A stretch of 64,000 nt of DNA from Palaemon carinicauda. Its lineage: Eukaryota > Arthropoda > Malacostraca > Decapoda > Palaemonidae. The stretch spans positions 72,359,448-72,423,447 of the forward strand of contig NC_090757.1 in NCBI RefSeq assembly GCF_036898095.1, in the 5' to 3' direction. Both the position numbers and the translations under genes were made by a program. Numbering within the stretch: position 1 is the first letter of the stretch; each line of letters begins with the position of its first letter. The notes beneath the pieces are model-generated. The model saw only the letters and a list, made by a program, of their open reading frames with translations, had not been told where the DNA came from and did no database searches. Shown here piece by piece: positions 1-49,800 of the stretch.

Positions 1-1000
1 ACCTCTCAGGTCTTCACTAAAGTCTTTGTCCTTTTTTCAGCCTGGGCATCAGGCTCATGAGATACTTAGATGACTGGCTTCTCTTGGAAGAATCCAGAGC
101 TCTCCTGCTGAAGCACAGAGATCTGTTACTGGATCTGTGCAAGGTTAGGAATCCAGCTGAACCCCCAGAAGTCCAGCCTCATCTCCAACCAGTCTATCAG
201 GTATCTTGGTATGGACTTAGACTTGGTGCAAGCCAAGACCTTCCCTGCTGCAGACAGAGTGGCAAGGTTCGGGACTTTGGCAGTAACTTTCCTGAAAGGG
301 GACCTCCTGCCTGCCTGGACGTGGCAGAAGTTGTTAGGTCACCTCTCCTCGTTAGAGAAACTTTTCCCCCCCAGGGGAGATTACATCTTCGCTCGGTACA
401 GTTGGCTCTGAAGACCTGGTTATTTCAAGCCTCAGACCATCCTGCAACCATGCTAAAAGTAACTCAAGAGGTGATATCAGACCTCCTGTAGTGGCTGAAG
501 GAGGAGAACCTGTTAGCGAGAACACCCCTCCAGGATCCCCCCCCCCTTCACAGTTCATGCTGTTTACAGATGCGCATCACCATAAGGCAAAGGAACAGAT
601 CTGGGTCCTATGGTTAGAGGGAGACAAGAGCCTCCACATGAACTGTCTGTAAATGAAAGCAGCGTGACTAGTGTTAGTCCACTTCTCAAAGACTCAACAG
701 GTCACTCCGGGGTATTGATGAGCGACGACTCCACTGTGGTGACCTAAATCTCCAAACCAGGAGGCGTAGCCTCTCTCCTGCTATGTAAACACAGTCCCAG
801 GCGATCTCTCTTTCAGCGAGTTTTATCCCCGGGAAGAGAAACGTCATTGCAGACCATCTGAGCCGTAGAAGGACGACAGTTGGTAGTCTCAGACCATGAT
901 ACAGTGATGAAAGGTGCATTTCAATATCTGTGGAAAGGTGGTCTAGACTTCTACGCCTTCCCACCGTTCTGTCTAATTCGTCAGACACTGGACATAATCA
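1..1000 (+). pseudogene. DIRS-like RT end and RNase H, broken
   Basis: The frame starting at 57 reads MRYLDDWLLLEES, the catalytic YxDD box of DIRS-type reverse transcriptases, followed by about 130 residues of thumb/connection. From about 555 the reading LFTDAHHH resembles the first RNase H strand. FIPGKRNVIADHLSR (about 820-865, another frame) is the terminal RNase H helix that carries an active-site Asp. FYAFPPF near 945-970 matches the YAFPPF segment after RNase H in the related element at 51.4 kb. Several frame changes separate these blocks, so no intact protein can be made. Confidence 0.7.
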
Positions 1001-1339
1001 GACATCCAAGGAGTAACGCTAGTGGGCTCAAGGTCGCTAGCAACAGAGTGGTATTCAGACCTGCTGGAACTTCTCACAGAAATACCAAGAGAACTTCAGA
1101 ATGACCAAATCTGCTACGCCAACCTCACATAAGAAAACTCCACAATGTAGTACATGGCTTGTTGCTTCACAAGTGGAGACTATCAAGCATCTCCTCCAAA
1201 AGAAAGACTTTTCAAGACCAACTGCAATGCAGTTTTCCAGATACCTCCAAAAGTCTTCCACAGCAGTTTACTAGAGAAAGTGGAAAATCTGTGATTGGTG
1301 CCTTAGGGGAAATATTGCTCCGCTCTAGCCACTATTCCC

Positions 1340-2165
1340 CTGATTGCTGACTTTTTAGTGTCCCTAAGGAACAAGAAGGCCCTTTCAGTCACTGCGGTGA
1401 AAGGCTACAGGTCAACTATGAGCCAAGTATTCAAACTGAAAGGACTAGACCTCTCAGATTTTTGGGAACTCTCAGCATTGAGGAGTTTTGTGTAGTTTTG
1501 CACTCCTTGAGAGCTAAAGCCCCTCCTGGGATATGACTTAGGTCCTACGTGCCTTGAAGAAAACCCTGTATGAACCTATGCATAAATCCTTAGACAGAGA
1601 TCTTAAACTTGAAGACAGTCTTCCTTCTTTTCTTAGTTTCAGCCAAAGGACTGATTGAACTGGATGGTATATCTCACCTTTTGTCATATTCCATAGGATG
1701 GCGAGAACTAACTTTGTCTTGTTTTCCTTAATTTGTTGCCCAAACCCAAAATTCAGTTGAAAATTATATCAGATTTGAATCACGATCTTATCTCTCAAAG
1801 AGGTACTGTAACTAATGACCCAGATGACATGTTACTTTGTCCTATAAGAGCTGTATGTAAATATCTAAAAAGGACGCAGTATCTCAGGCCCAGAATCTCC
1901 AATTTGTTTGTGAGGATGGTTGTTCCAAAAATAAGGTATCCTGAAAAACCATTTCTTTTTGGTTGAGAGAAATCATCATGAAAGCCTATAAATCCTCAGG
2001 AGAAGCATCTCCAAGGGGCTCACCCTCGAGCACATGATATACGTGGGTTTGCTGCAACCCTAGCGTTCCGTAAAAATCACTTAGTAGCTCAAGTCCTATA
2101 AGCAGGAGTCTGGAAGAGACAAACCCCTTTTGTGAACCACTACCTTGAAGATTGCACACAAGGTC
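1340..2165 (+). pseudogene. DIRS-like tyrosine recombinase, broken
   Basis: From about 1341 the translation IADFLVSLRNKKALS followed by VKGYRS matches the SAM-like N-terminal domain of DIRS recombinases; the element at 51 kb has a closely similar stretch. LCPIRAVCKYLKRT lies near 1835-1875. RAHDIRGFAATLAF near 2025-2075 carries the catalytic H-x-x-R, and NHYLEDC near 2137-2160 supplies the nucleophilic Tyr. The enzyme class integrates circular DIRS cDNA by site-specific recombination. At least one in-frame stop lies between the HDIR and Tyr motifs and several frameshifts lie before, so it is a relic. Confidence 0.7.
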
Positions 2166-2589
2166 TATAGACACTTTTTCTAGAGGATCCATTGTTGTTG
2201 CACATCAAATAGGGTCATTTAAGCTTTCATGGGACAAGTAACTGCTTCTATCCCAGGCCGCAGTTACACTGCATTATAGGGTGTTGATGAGAGTGTAAGA
2301 GTAAATAGCGATTTTGGTCGAACATGAAACCTTCACTTGAAATCTTCCTAATGCAGGTAAGAATGCCTTGTGTTTATTGACTGATATATTGCATATATTA
2401 ATATTACAAGTCTTGTAATGTTCATATAACTTCACCCTGGTAAAGCTTTTTGGAATAGAACAGAAGGCCCTGCCTCGTACGAGCAGGCTGCGCTATTCAC
2501 AAGTAATTCACTTTGATCTTTTACTATTACTTTAGTAATTGTATCTTGTAGTAAAGGGCAGATCTCCTACAGCATGGAGACTTCCTCCC

Positions 2590-2938
2590 ACCTAAGTAAG
2601 AATCCCATTAAATGCCTCGAGTTTGTATCCGCATAGGAATTTTATATAATTTGTATTTTTCCTAGCATTACAAACCTGAGTCATTTACCAAAAGTCCCGC
2701 CTCAGCCACCCCTTAGTCTTTAACCAGAAGAGTGTTGTGACTAGACGCTGGAGACAAGCGTATCTCGTCATGCGCAGTAGCTGCCAAGATCATAGCATGA
2801 TGAAATATACCAAGTTCCTTTTTGATTGTCTGCTTGTAGAAAAAGAAAAAGAAAAAAAAAAGAAATAACCCCATTAAATTACTCAGGTTTGTATAGCTAG
2901 GAAAAATAAAAATTATATAAAATTTGTAGTGTTACGGT
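2590..2938. repeat. Terminal inverted-repeat structure of DIRS-like family 1
   Basis: AATTTTTATTTTTCCTAGC-type sequence with ACAAACCTGAG occurs near 2640-2690 and in reverse complement near 2880-2935. CCATTAAAT occurs in direct orientation near 2597 and 2870. This mix of inverted and direct copies is the expected layout of DIRS ends. A related structure lies at 39.53-39.80 kb. Confidence 0.5.
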
Positions 2939-3067
2939 TATACAGTAGTGATATCAAGTGATGTTTGCATTTTCTAACATTAATTTTTTCGAATTATTTT
3001 GGGTGGTTCATAGATTATTTCATGTATTTTACTGGATGTAATATTATGAAATAATTTTGGATTGCAG

Positions 3068-40841
<37,774 letters not shown>

Positions 40842-41771
40842 GGTAAGACACTACTTTTATATTTACCCAAGCAATCCAGGCCCTATCAGTTGTTGTAAAC
40901 TAGATACATTTTAATTGCAAATTCTTGATTTCAGTTTTATTAGTTTTTCAATTGTGACCTTGTACCTTTCTTGTTTTGTAGTTCAGATACTCCATCGATT
41001 ATCCGGCACCTCTTCTAATCTGGGCATAATAATGGAAAAAACCAAAATTATCTAATTAGCAATTTTTTCCAATATCATCTGGGACTTCAAATACTGGAGA
41101 GTTGAAATAGCCATTCAATTGAAGAGATCTATGAAATATCATCCCCACACACGTACTATCGCTCATCTGATGCTGTTAGAGTTCATAACAACCTATCTTA
41201 AAAAGTTTTTATGTCTAGTATTCAATTTCTTGTGCAATCATGGTTACGAGTAATTTTGAAAGCAACCAAACCGGGATATTAGCAAATAAATTTAATTGAG
41301 TTAAAAGTATTGCATCAGTGTGCGAGTAAGCAAGCTTTATGAAGCAGATTTTCTCAAAAATATATAGTGTGTGTTTATGAAGTTTTGGGTTTCTAATAGT
41401 ATATGTCAATTCATAAGATAATTCCAGTACTGTTGCAAAGTCGTCATCAGAAATTAAATTTAATTTGTTTAACATGCCAGCAATATTTTAATCTGAAACA
41501 CTATTAACCTCTATTTAATGGTTTTAAGTTATTTATTTGTGCTCTAAAAATGTATCCAACTCTTTGACTGGTATTAAAGAAATTTTGGAAGAGGTAGGAA
41601 GCTTCCCATTTTATGTTCATAATGCACTAATTTTCTTAAAACCTAATTAGATATTTTATTTTAATTTTGATATCATAACTACAGGTATTATTATTATTTA
41701 CATTAGTCTTCAGATGATGTTTCTTTTATCCTATAAATGTCAACCAATATCTTGTACTTTTTTGGCAATAT

Positions 41772-41777
41772 AATAAA
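41772..41777 (+). terminator. Candidate polyadenylation signal for NIT2
   Basis: AATAAA about 930 bp after the stop codon, before the convergent gene. Other AT-rich hexamers are present, so use is unproven. Confidence 0.3.
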
Positions 41778-42100
41778 GTTCATTCATTTATTAAACTTTA
41801 CATCAGTAGGGGGAAACCTAGATTCAAGGCCCTAATTCTTTTTTTAACCAGTATAGTCAATTGTAGTTAAACAAAAATAGGCAACATAGACCATTAATAT
41901 TAAAAAATTATGCACGAACACAAGATGTTTAGGAAAATGCATAGCATGGCAACATGAATTATAAACGTAAAATTGTTAACGATGAGCAATGTGTACTAAG
42001 AATCACATAGCGAGGTTCTTTAGAAGCCATGTTCAGGTCTTTTGACAATAGAAAGTTCAGATGAACTATAGATAATTAGTATTGTATAAAAAAAGGTATA

Positions 42101-42178
42101 AGGGTTCGGAACCACGGGCGCCAGAAAATCGAATGTATGAAGGGTTCGGAACCACGGGCGCCAGAAAATCGAATGTAT
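42101..42178. repeat. Tandem duplication, 40-bp unit
   Basis: Two consecutive copies of a unit starting AGGGTTCGGAACCACGGGCG and ending CGAATGTATGA/CC, identical except at the last bases. A diverged third copy lies at 43229-43268. Confidence 0.95.
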
Positions 42179-43698
42179 CCTTAAATGTACGGTATAATTT
42201 ATTTGTATCTTGTGTGTGTTTCATAGTTAAAGTGAGTGGCAATTTACTTATATAAATTCAATTATTTAATTACCTTTCAAGTTTTTAATAGGTAAATCGT
42301 TTGAACTAATCCTGCTCGTTAAAATTGGTCCATTACTATGGTCAGCTAGAATAAAAACCAAAAAAAAAAAAATTACTATACCGGTCAGAATACGATGTAA
42401 TGTGCCAAAATATATTTCCATTAGCAGGGGAAAACTAAAATCAAGTATATAAGTCAGTATACTGTACATTCTTTATCGCCAGTAGTAGTTGAAAATCAAG
42501 ATGTTAAGATTCATCAATGTTGATTATAATTAAAATTACAAAAATATATGTATATACTAAAATGTTAACAGAGCAGAGTTAATTAAAAAAAAAATCCCTA
42601 AGAAAAACTAGTACAATTTTCTAAAATAAATTTGTACTTTGAGGTTGTTGAATGAATTTCCTTTCTAGGGACACCATTTTTGTTTTTAACTGCTTGGAAT
42701 TGTTTACTATTTGGTAACCCCCAAAAATTGTTGACAACGGACAAATATGCACTAAGAATTTTTTAGCGATGATTTTGTAAGAGGCAGTATTCAGTTCTTT
42801 AGATAATGGAAAAATAAATGTCTTTTTATAGAAAATTCATAAAATACTGTACAGTACTGTATAAGCATTAAGTAAAAGTCAATGAAGGCAAGTGTAGTGT
42901 AAAATCAACACTTCTACAGATATTGAATCAACTGTAAAACTGTTAAGCATAGGAAGGACTAAAATGTAATTTCATAAAGTACCAAATCAAGTAAAGAAAA
43001 TCCCAACTACAGCAATTATGTAACAGTGGCGCATATACACAATCCAAAAGATGAATATACAAACAGCTGTAATTTTTTTTTGTTATCCAAGTACTGTACA
43101 GTATATCATTTATTCATATAATTTAACGAAAATTTCTATATCTAATACTCTACCATTCATAATAATCCAAGAAAGTGAATAATTAGTGGGTCATGTTGAA
43201 TAACTAGCTAGTATAGTCCAGGTAAATCACCGACAAGGACTTGGAACCATGGGTGCCGGAAAATTGAGTGTACCTGTATGTATCTTTATCCTCAAAATTG
43301 TATATCCAGGGTGTAAGGTTTCTTCACAAAAAAATTCTTGGAATGGAATTGTCAAAAGACACAGTGCCTGAGATATTGTCTTATTGAGAGAAATAGATTT
43401 ATTGAACAGAATAAATCTATATTTCAGATTAAGAAAAAAGAAAATTCAAATCCCACTAAAATTCACAACTACCTGCCAACTTACATAAATTATAAAAAAA
43501 AGAAACAGCACTGCAGCTCAAAGTTTTAGAAACCGAAGGATTTGGAATGAGAATTTCCAAATGCTGCTGAATAAATGGAACCAGAAAGGTGATTTTACCT
43601 CACTGAAAAAAAATAATGATGAACAAAAATAAATTGCATCAAGAGCCCACTGTTCACAGTACAGAATATTTTTTAATATTAATTCACAGTTTTAATCA

Positions 43699-43837
43699 TT
43701 AATCTGTATCCCTCTCTCTCTTAGACTTTTTACGTTTATGTCTGTGTGAGGGTGACCTGGATCTTGACCGGTGCCTACTGCTTGAATGCTTGTGGCGAGT
43801 AGGTGAACGGCTTCGAGATCTGTGACTTCTTCGTGAC
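43699..43837 (-). CDS. Last coding exon: RS domain
   Basis: The acceptor (minus strand) is TTTCTTTTCAG. The exon completes the Arg codon started in the previous exon and encodes alternating Arg-Ser/His stretches, then a Lys/Arg-rich end and a TAA stop. It is 12.8 kb from the previous exon; a 6-kb transposon complex and other repeats fill the gap. Confidence 0.8.
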
Positions 43838-46800
43838 CTGAAAAGAAACATCATTTAAATTTTTACCCCAAAATTTTCATACTACTGTACATTAGAAATA
43901 AAATTTAAACAATTTATGTATCAAGAAAATTAATTAACGTATGGGATTTGGGTATGAAATCTAGAGCTGGTACTGGGGAAATAAAAAGGAATAAAAGTAA
44001 TTTAGCAATTTGGTTGAGATGTATTAAGGTCATGGTGCTCATAAAAATACAATATTGCATAAAAATGCATACTCTGTATTGCAGTTTCACTGTCTCGATG
44101 CTAACTTTCATTGAATTTTTGTGGAGTATGTGAAAACTGCATTTTTGTAACACTTATAGTATTGTATAAGCGATGAGAAAAACCATGTTAAAAATTTCCT
44201 TGAGCACAATATGGCCACCATCTTGAATTTTATATAATGATTACTATGAAAATATTTTCATCAGTATCAGTTTCTAAATAACCTAAAGCTCTATTTTGAC
44301 AGCAAAACAACCACTTTCAAGGCCAAAGACTCAAATTCTTGAGTCATGTTACGGCAGTTCTTACAAATACTAATTTCATAAGATGAATTGATTCTTAAGC
44401 CATACTAAGCATCAACCACAAGGACATGTATTGTATATCTAGTGATCTGATTATTGTAGTAGATATATATTATGTATGTTGAACAGTTTACTGTACTATA
44501 CTCTACATGTAACTACTTGTCAAGGTCAAGCATCTATTAACTGAAAGCAGTGTATGCTGTGCCAGATCTCAGTCTGATGCTGAAAAGGATGATTTGGTGC
44601 AACGTCTCCAGACAGACTCCTACCAGCATGAGGTGGACATAGTATTCATGAAGGAAAATATATTGAGGTCCAATGACAACTGCAACGCTGTAGAAAGAAC
44701 AAAAACTCGACAAATAAAGCAGTCTATCATTGTAGTTTTTATGCAAATACAACTAACGAAGACCAAATCCTACGTGCCCGAGACTGTCATACACATGCAT
44801 TAGCTACTGGCCGCCACACTGTCATGAAACGCAGATAGGAAGGAGGAAGCATTGAAATGGAAAAAATCAGGCACATCAACACCATTCACAATGTCCCATA
44901 CATGTCTACTAGATAAAGAACAATGTTTCTCCTGTCTTCAAGATAAAGAGCTTGGTGAGAAGTCGGCAGTGGGAAATCTCTTAGTAAAGAAGCTGTTGAA
45001 AGATCCATGCATTGCACCAAGAGATGCAGATTCAATTGATGTTCGGTACCACAAAACCTGCAAAACAAAGCATTTTTCTCACTGACAGCGAGAAGCCATT
45101 ACCAGTGGAAGCAGAACATGCCACAAAAAACCTGTACTACAGTGTGCAAACATGGAATCCCATTTACTGCCAAAGGTGACAAGCTGGACAATGGTCACTC
45201 TTGCCTACATCTCTGATGAATATCTACCAACAATCTTTAATAGAGATGATACAAGTCAAAAGCTGCATGAAGATCATGTCAATGAAGATGTCAACCTATG
45301 GGCACCAGTAAAGAACAAGATGTTCTTGTATGCAATCAAGAAAACCTGAAGGAGACCAAGAACTTTTATGGTAGACTGATTGTACTGACCAGGTGCAGTA
45401 TATATAAACCAAAAAGATGCCACTGGGAACCCCAATTTCACTCTGAAACCAAGAGCTCTTTTGCTCTAGATGGTAAATTCTGCCATGCCTATATAAAACA
45501 AGAGTTTATCCACCTTCTCAACCAGCTGGCAACAGCAGAATCTCCAAAGGAAGATCATCAGGCAGAATATGGGATAGCCACCACACCAGATGCTCAAAGA
45601 TTGAAGATAGCTGAGGTTGATAGAATGATGGCCAAGAAACTAGCAACCATAATGACAGTCAAACATATCAGTGAATACTTCAATGACAAACTGATAATGA
45701 ACAATTAAAATAAAATATTTCAAAAACAGTAACATCAAAACAGATATTTCACATAAAACTATAAAAAAGACTTATGTCAGCAGATCATTCCACAACTTGG
45801 TCACAGATGGAATAAAACTTCTAGAATACTGTGTAGTATTGAGCCTCATGGCAGACAGGGCCTGACTTAGAATCAACTGCAAGCCTAGTATTACGAACAG
45901 GATGGAACTGTCCAGGAAGATCTAAATGTAAAGGATAATAAGAATTATGAAAAAACTTATGCAACATGCTTAATAAACTAATTGAATGACGGTGCTAGAG
46001 ATTAATAACTAGATCAGGAATAAAACATTTGATAGACCGTTAGTTCCTGTCCAACAAATTAAAAGGAAAATCAACAGCTGAAAACCAGACAGGAGAACAA
46101 TAGTCTTAACTAGGTAAAATGAAAGCATTAAAACACTTCAGAATACTGTAGATTAAGCAACAAAAATCTTAAAAGTCTTTCTCAATAAGCCAATTTATTG
46201 TGTTATTGAAGACACCCCTAATTAGTTTCTCAAAAGTAAATCTGCTGTTGAGAATCACACCTAAAATTTTTAATCATACAGAATTAAAGAAATATCAATG
46301 CTGAGATCTGGATGAGGAGGAGCCACTGTCCTTGACCTACTTACAATCATACTTTTAGTTTTTTAATGCCCCCTAATTTGCCCCATGCATTAATTTTAGC
46401 TAGATCTCTATTAAGGGATTCAGCAACCCCAGATCTACATTCAGGAGATGGAATTGATGCAAAGAGAGTAGCATCATCTGCATATGCAACAAGTTTGTTT
46501 TGTAGCCCAAACTACATGTCGTGTATATAGTACGAAAAGTAATGGGCCAAGAACGCTACCCTGAGGAACACTAGATATCACTTTCCTATACTAACTATGG
46601 TACCCATCAACAACTCTTTGCAATCCATTACTTAAGAATTCAATAATATGCTAAAAAACAACCCACTCATTCCCAACTGTTTCAACTTTGAAAACAAGGG
46701 CCTCATGATTAACACAGTCAAAGGCAGCACTAAAATCAAGGCCAATCATATGAACTTCCTGACCACAATCAAGGGATTTCTGTACAGCATTGCAAACTAG

Positions 46801-49800
46801 GGAACAGATTATTATCTTCAGCAAACCTATTAAGACATTTTGCAAAGGCATTAAAAAACTTTAGAGAATATGGGAGTTATGGAAATTGGGCGGTAATCAG
46901 TTGTGCTTGAGCTACCACAAAGTGGAATAACATTACCAATTCTCTGAAAAATGCTAAAATCTCTTCTTGCTAACTTGAGGAAAATAACAATAATCATGAA
47001 GAAGCAGACACTGTTCTACCAGGCTGTCGTGGCACCTAGATGAAACCCATCGGATACACATATGGTTTTCTTCTCCACTGACACAGATGTCCTGGCCTTA
47101 TTCATAGCAAATCAAGACTTCATGATGAACACAGCCTTTTCCGTGGCCTCTGTGGTTATATAGATGGAGCCAATATGAAAGGCCTTAGAGTCAGAAAGAG
47201 CAAAGGCTTTGCCAGTATTCCATGTATTCACTGGTACTGACAACACTGGACGATTCTCTTGTAGAGATGAAATCAGCTCTCTGCAGATGCTTTTGATAAG
47301 TAGAAGTAACCAAAATTATACTGACCAGTCTGACTAAATATGTCTGTACAGTCTATTCCCCCAAAAGCTATTTACATCAAGATAAGTTCTCTGCAAATGC
47401 TTTCAACAGGCAGAAGTGACAAACTATATTGCCCGGCTGACTAGCTTTGATTGTGCAGTCTATTCCCCTAAGGCATCTACATCAAGTCCATATCTGAATT
47501 GCGATGGCATCTCTTCCGCAAACATAGGGCAGAAAGTGACAAGGTATCTTCTACCCTTGGAGCTCTGAAACATGTCCCGAGAGTGCATTTCCATGCCAGA
47601 GTGAGGGGACAGGTCAGCATGGCTCTGCACAATCCTCACTTAGATATCCTGTAGAATGGCTACCACAAGGGGTCTGATGACTAGCTGAAACCAACCATGA
47701 CAGTTAATCTTCTAGCTTCAAAGGCCATCATTGAGATGGAGAGCTGCCAATGCAAAACAGAATTTTCTTTTGCCAGATGTTCTTGCAGAACAAAGAACTT
47801 ATCCTGCACCTATCTTTGCCAGTGTGGCATTGTCATAATGATGAAGAAAGACATAGCAAGTGTGAAACTGATGATAATGAGGATGTGTAAAGACTTCTTG
47901 CTTGCCTGAAAGATTAAACCCATTTGCCTTGAGGAGTATGTTGGCTCTTAATGAACACTAACTTAGTAAAATGTTTATGTAATTTGACTTTTAAAACATT
48001 CAGTAAACTGAAAATTTTTCAGTCAAATAAGTTTCTTGGAGGCTCTAAAGGTTTAAAGTCCACTCACAAATGGCAGAGGCAAGGGACAGTAACATTGCCC
48101 TATCAAGTAGGACAAAGCCCTGAAGACTGACCATATATACACCCAACCTAGGACCAAGGAGAGCCAGGCAATGGCTACTGATGACTCAGCAGATAGACAT
48201 ATAGGCTCCCCCAAACACCCCCAATCCTTAGCTCACTAAGATGGTGAGGTTGCAGCGACCAAAGGAACTAACAAGTTTGAGGGGGACTCCGATCACCAGT
48301 CAGGGACGTTACCATATCGGCCACAACAACCATAGCTTGTTAATTTTGATAACATTTGATTCCTTGGCCTTGACAAAGTTGGGTTAGCTCTCAAATCACA
48401 GGTTTAGATTATTTGAAAGCTGAGATATTGACAAAAACTTTTCTTTACAGTAGTCATTTTAAAAAATCCATGGTGGTGGCCATATAGTATAGTTTTGATA
48501 CTCCACAAAAATTTGGAAAAATTACAGTGAACCTGACTATAAGGAAAAGGTATTCATTCATAGCATATGAATGTTAAGTTTGTACTAGACTGTAAGGCTA
48601 AAACTAAAGCCTCCATAGTTAAAAAATTGAAAACCACAGCCAATGAAAGAACTGTAATAGGTACTAGTAAAACAGCATATATAATACCTATGCTTCAGTA
48701 AGTAGCATAGATGTGAAGCTATGGGCACATACGAAAGGAAAGGGAGACATGAGGTATTTTAAAATTATTTTTAAATGAGAATCAAGGGAGGAGTTTATTT
48801 CTTTACTTGCCTGAGGTTCATATGGTTTTATCACCTAAGTTGACACAAAAAGAAAAATGCACATTTGTCATCCAAATGCAACCCATCATAAATAGGAACC
48901 AAATGATATGCCACATTATAAGAAATAAGTGGTTCCTGTATGTGCCTACTCCAGCAAGTGGATGGATATTAGAACAGCTACAAACTCTCTTCTACCTTGT
49001 AATTCAAACATAAAAGCTCTGTTAGATTTTGACTGGAATACCAAAAGTAATGGTTGTGCAGTATAAGATTAACAATGTAGTTAAAAGTACAAGCTTTAAG
49101 AGAAAGAAAGGATCTTGAATCAGTACCCTTACTGTGCAATAAAAACAAGTAAAAACTTGACAAGTTAGGCTAGGATTCAAAACTGAGGCAGGGATTGAAT
49201 TTCTTTCAGTTGAATTACCACTGAACTAACTACTGATTTGTAAAAACTAAACTAAACCACCCAAGAAAATATTAAGAAGCTCATTATCTAATCAAGCAAA
49301 TTCATTAACCCTTTTACCCCCAGGCTATTTGGATATTTCCAACCCTTAACCCCCAAGAGTTATTTTTTATTCAAGCACATTTTGCAGTATATATTTTTCA
49401 AATTGCTCTAACAGCCTTAATTTTTGTCATAGAGAGGTCAGGTTGGTCTCATTCTCTTGGAAAATGCCTGAATTTTCTCAAAAAATTATCAAAAAAAAAA
49501 AAATAAAAATCGTAAATATGTTATTTTTATTAATAAAATAAATTTTTGAATATACTTACCCGATAATCATGTAGCTGTCAACTCCGTTGCCCGACAGAAT
49601 TCTATGGAGGGATACGCCAGCTATCACAATACTAGAAGGGGGTGTATTTACCAGCGCCACCTGTGGCCAGGTACTCAAGTACTTCTTGTTGACACCTCCT
49701 CAATTATTCCTCGGTCCACTGGTTCTCTATGGGGAGGAAGGGAGGGTCGATTAAATCATGATTATCGGGTAAGTATATTCAAAAATTTATTTTATTAATA

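Larger units (their letters stand above)
1..2938 (+). mobile_element. DIRS-like retroelement 1, 3' part, decayed
   Basis: The + strand shows, in order, the end of a reverse transcriptase (YLDDWLL near 63-80), an RNase H relic (LFTDA near 560), and a tyrosine recombinase with HDIR and a later NHYLED tyrosine. This is followed by a terminal inverted-repeat structure at 2590-2938. RT, RNase H and tyrosine recombinase together define the DIRS/Ngaro class. The 5' part (gag and most of RT) lies beyond the left edge. Stops and frameshifts break every domain, so it is inactive. It ends about 130 bp before the first NIT2 exon in the window and so sits in the preceding intron. Confidence 0.75.
40842..43698. 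other. Intergenic region between convergent genes
   Basis: AT-rich 3' UTR and intergenic DNA with no coding sequence. ATCGATTATCCGGCACC near 40993, the tandem block at 42101-42178 and GGGTGCCGGAAAATTGAGTG near 43252 (opposite sense) share the core ATCGATTwTCyGGCrCC and may be remains of ends of an old DNA transposon. Confidence 0.4.
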
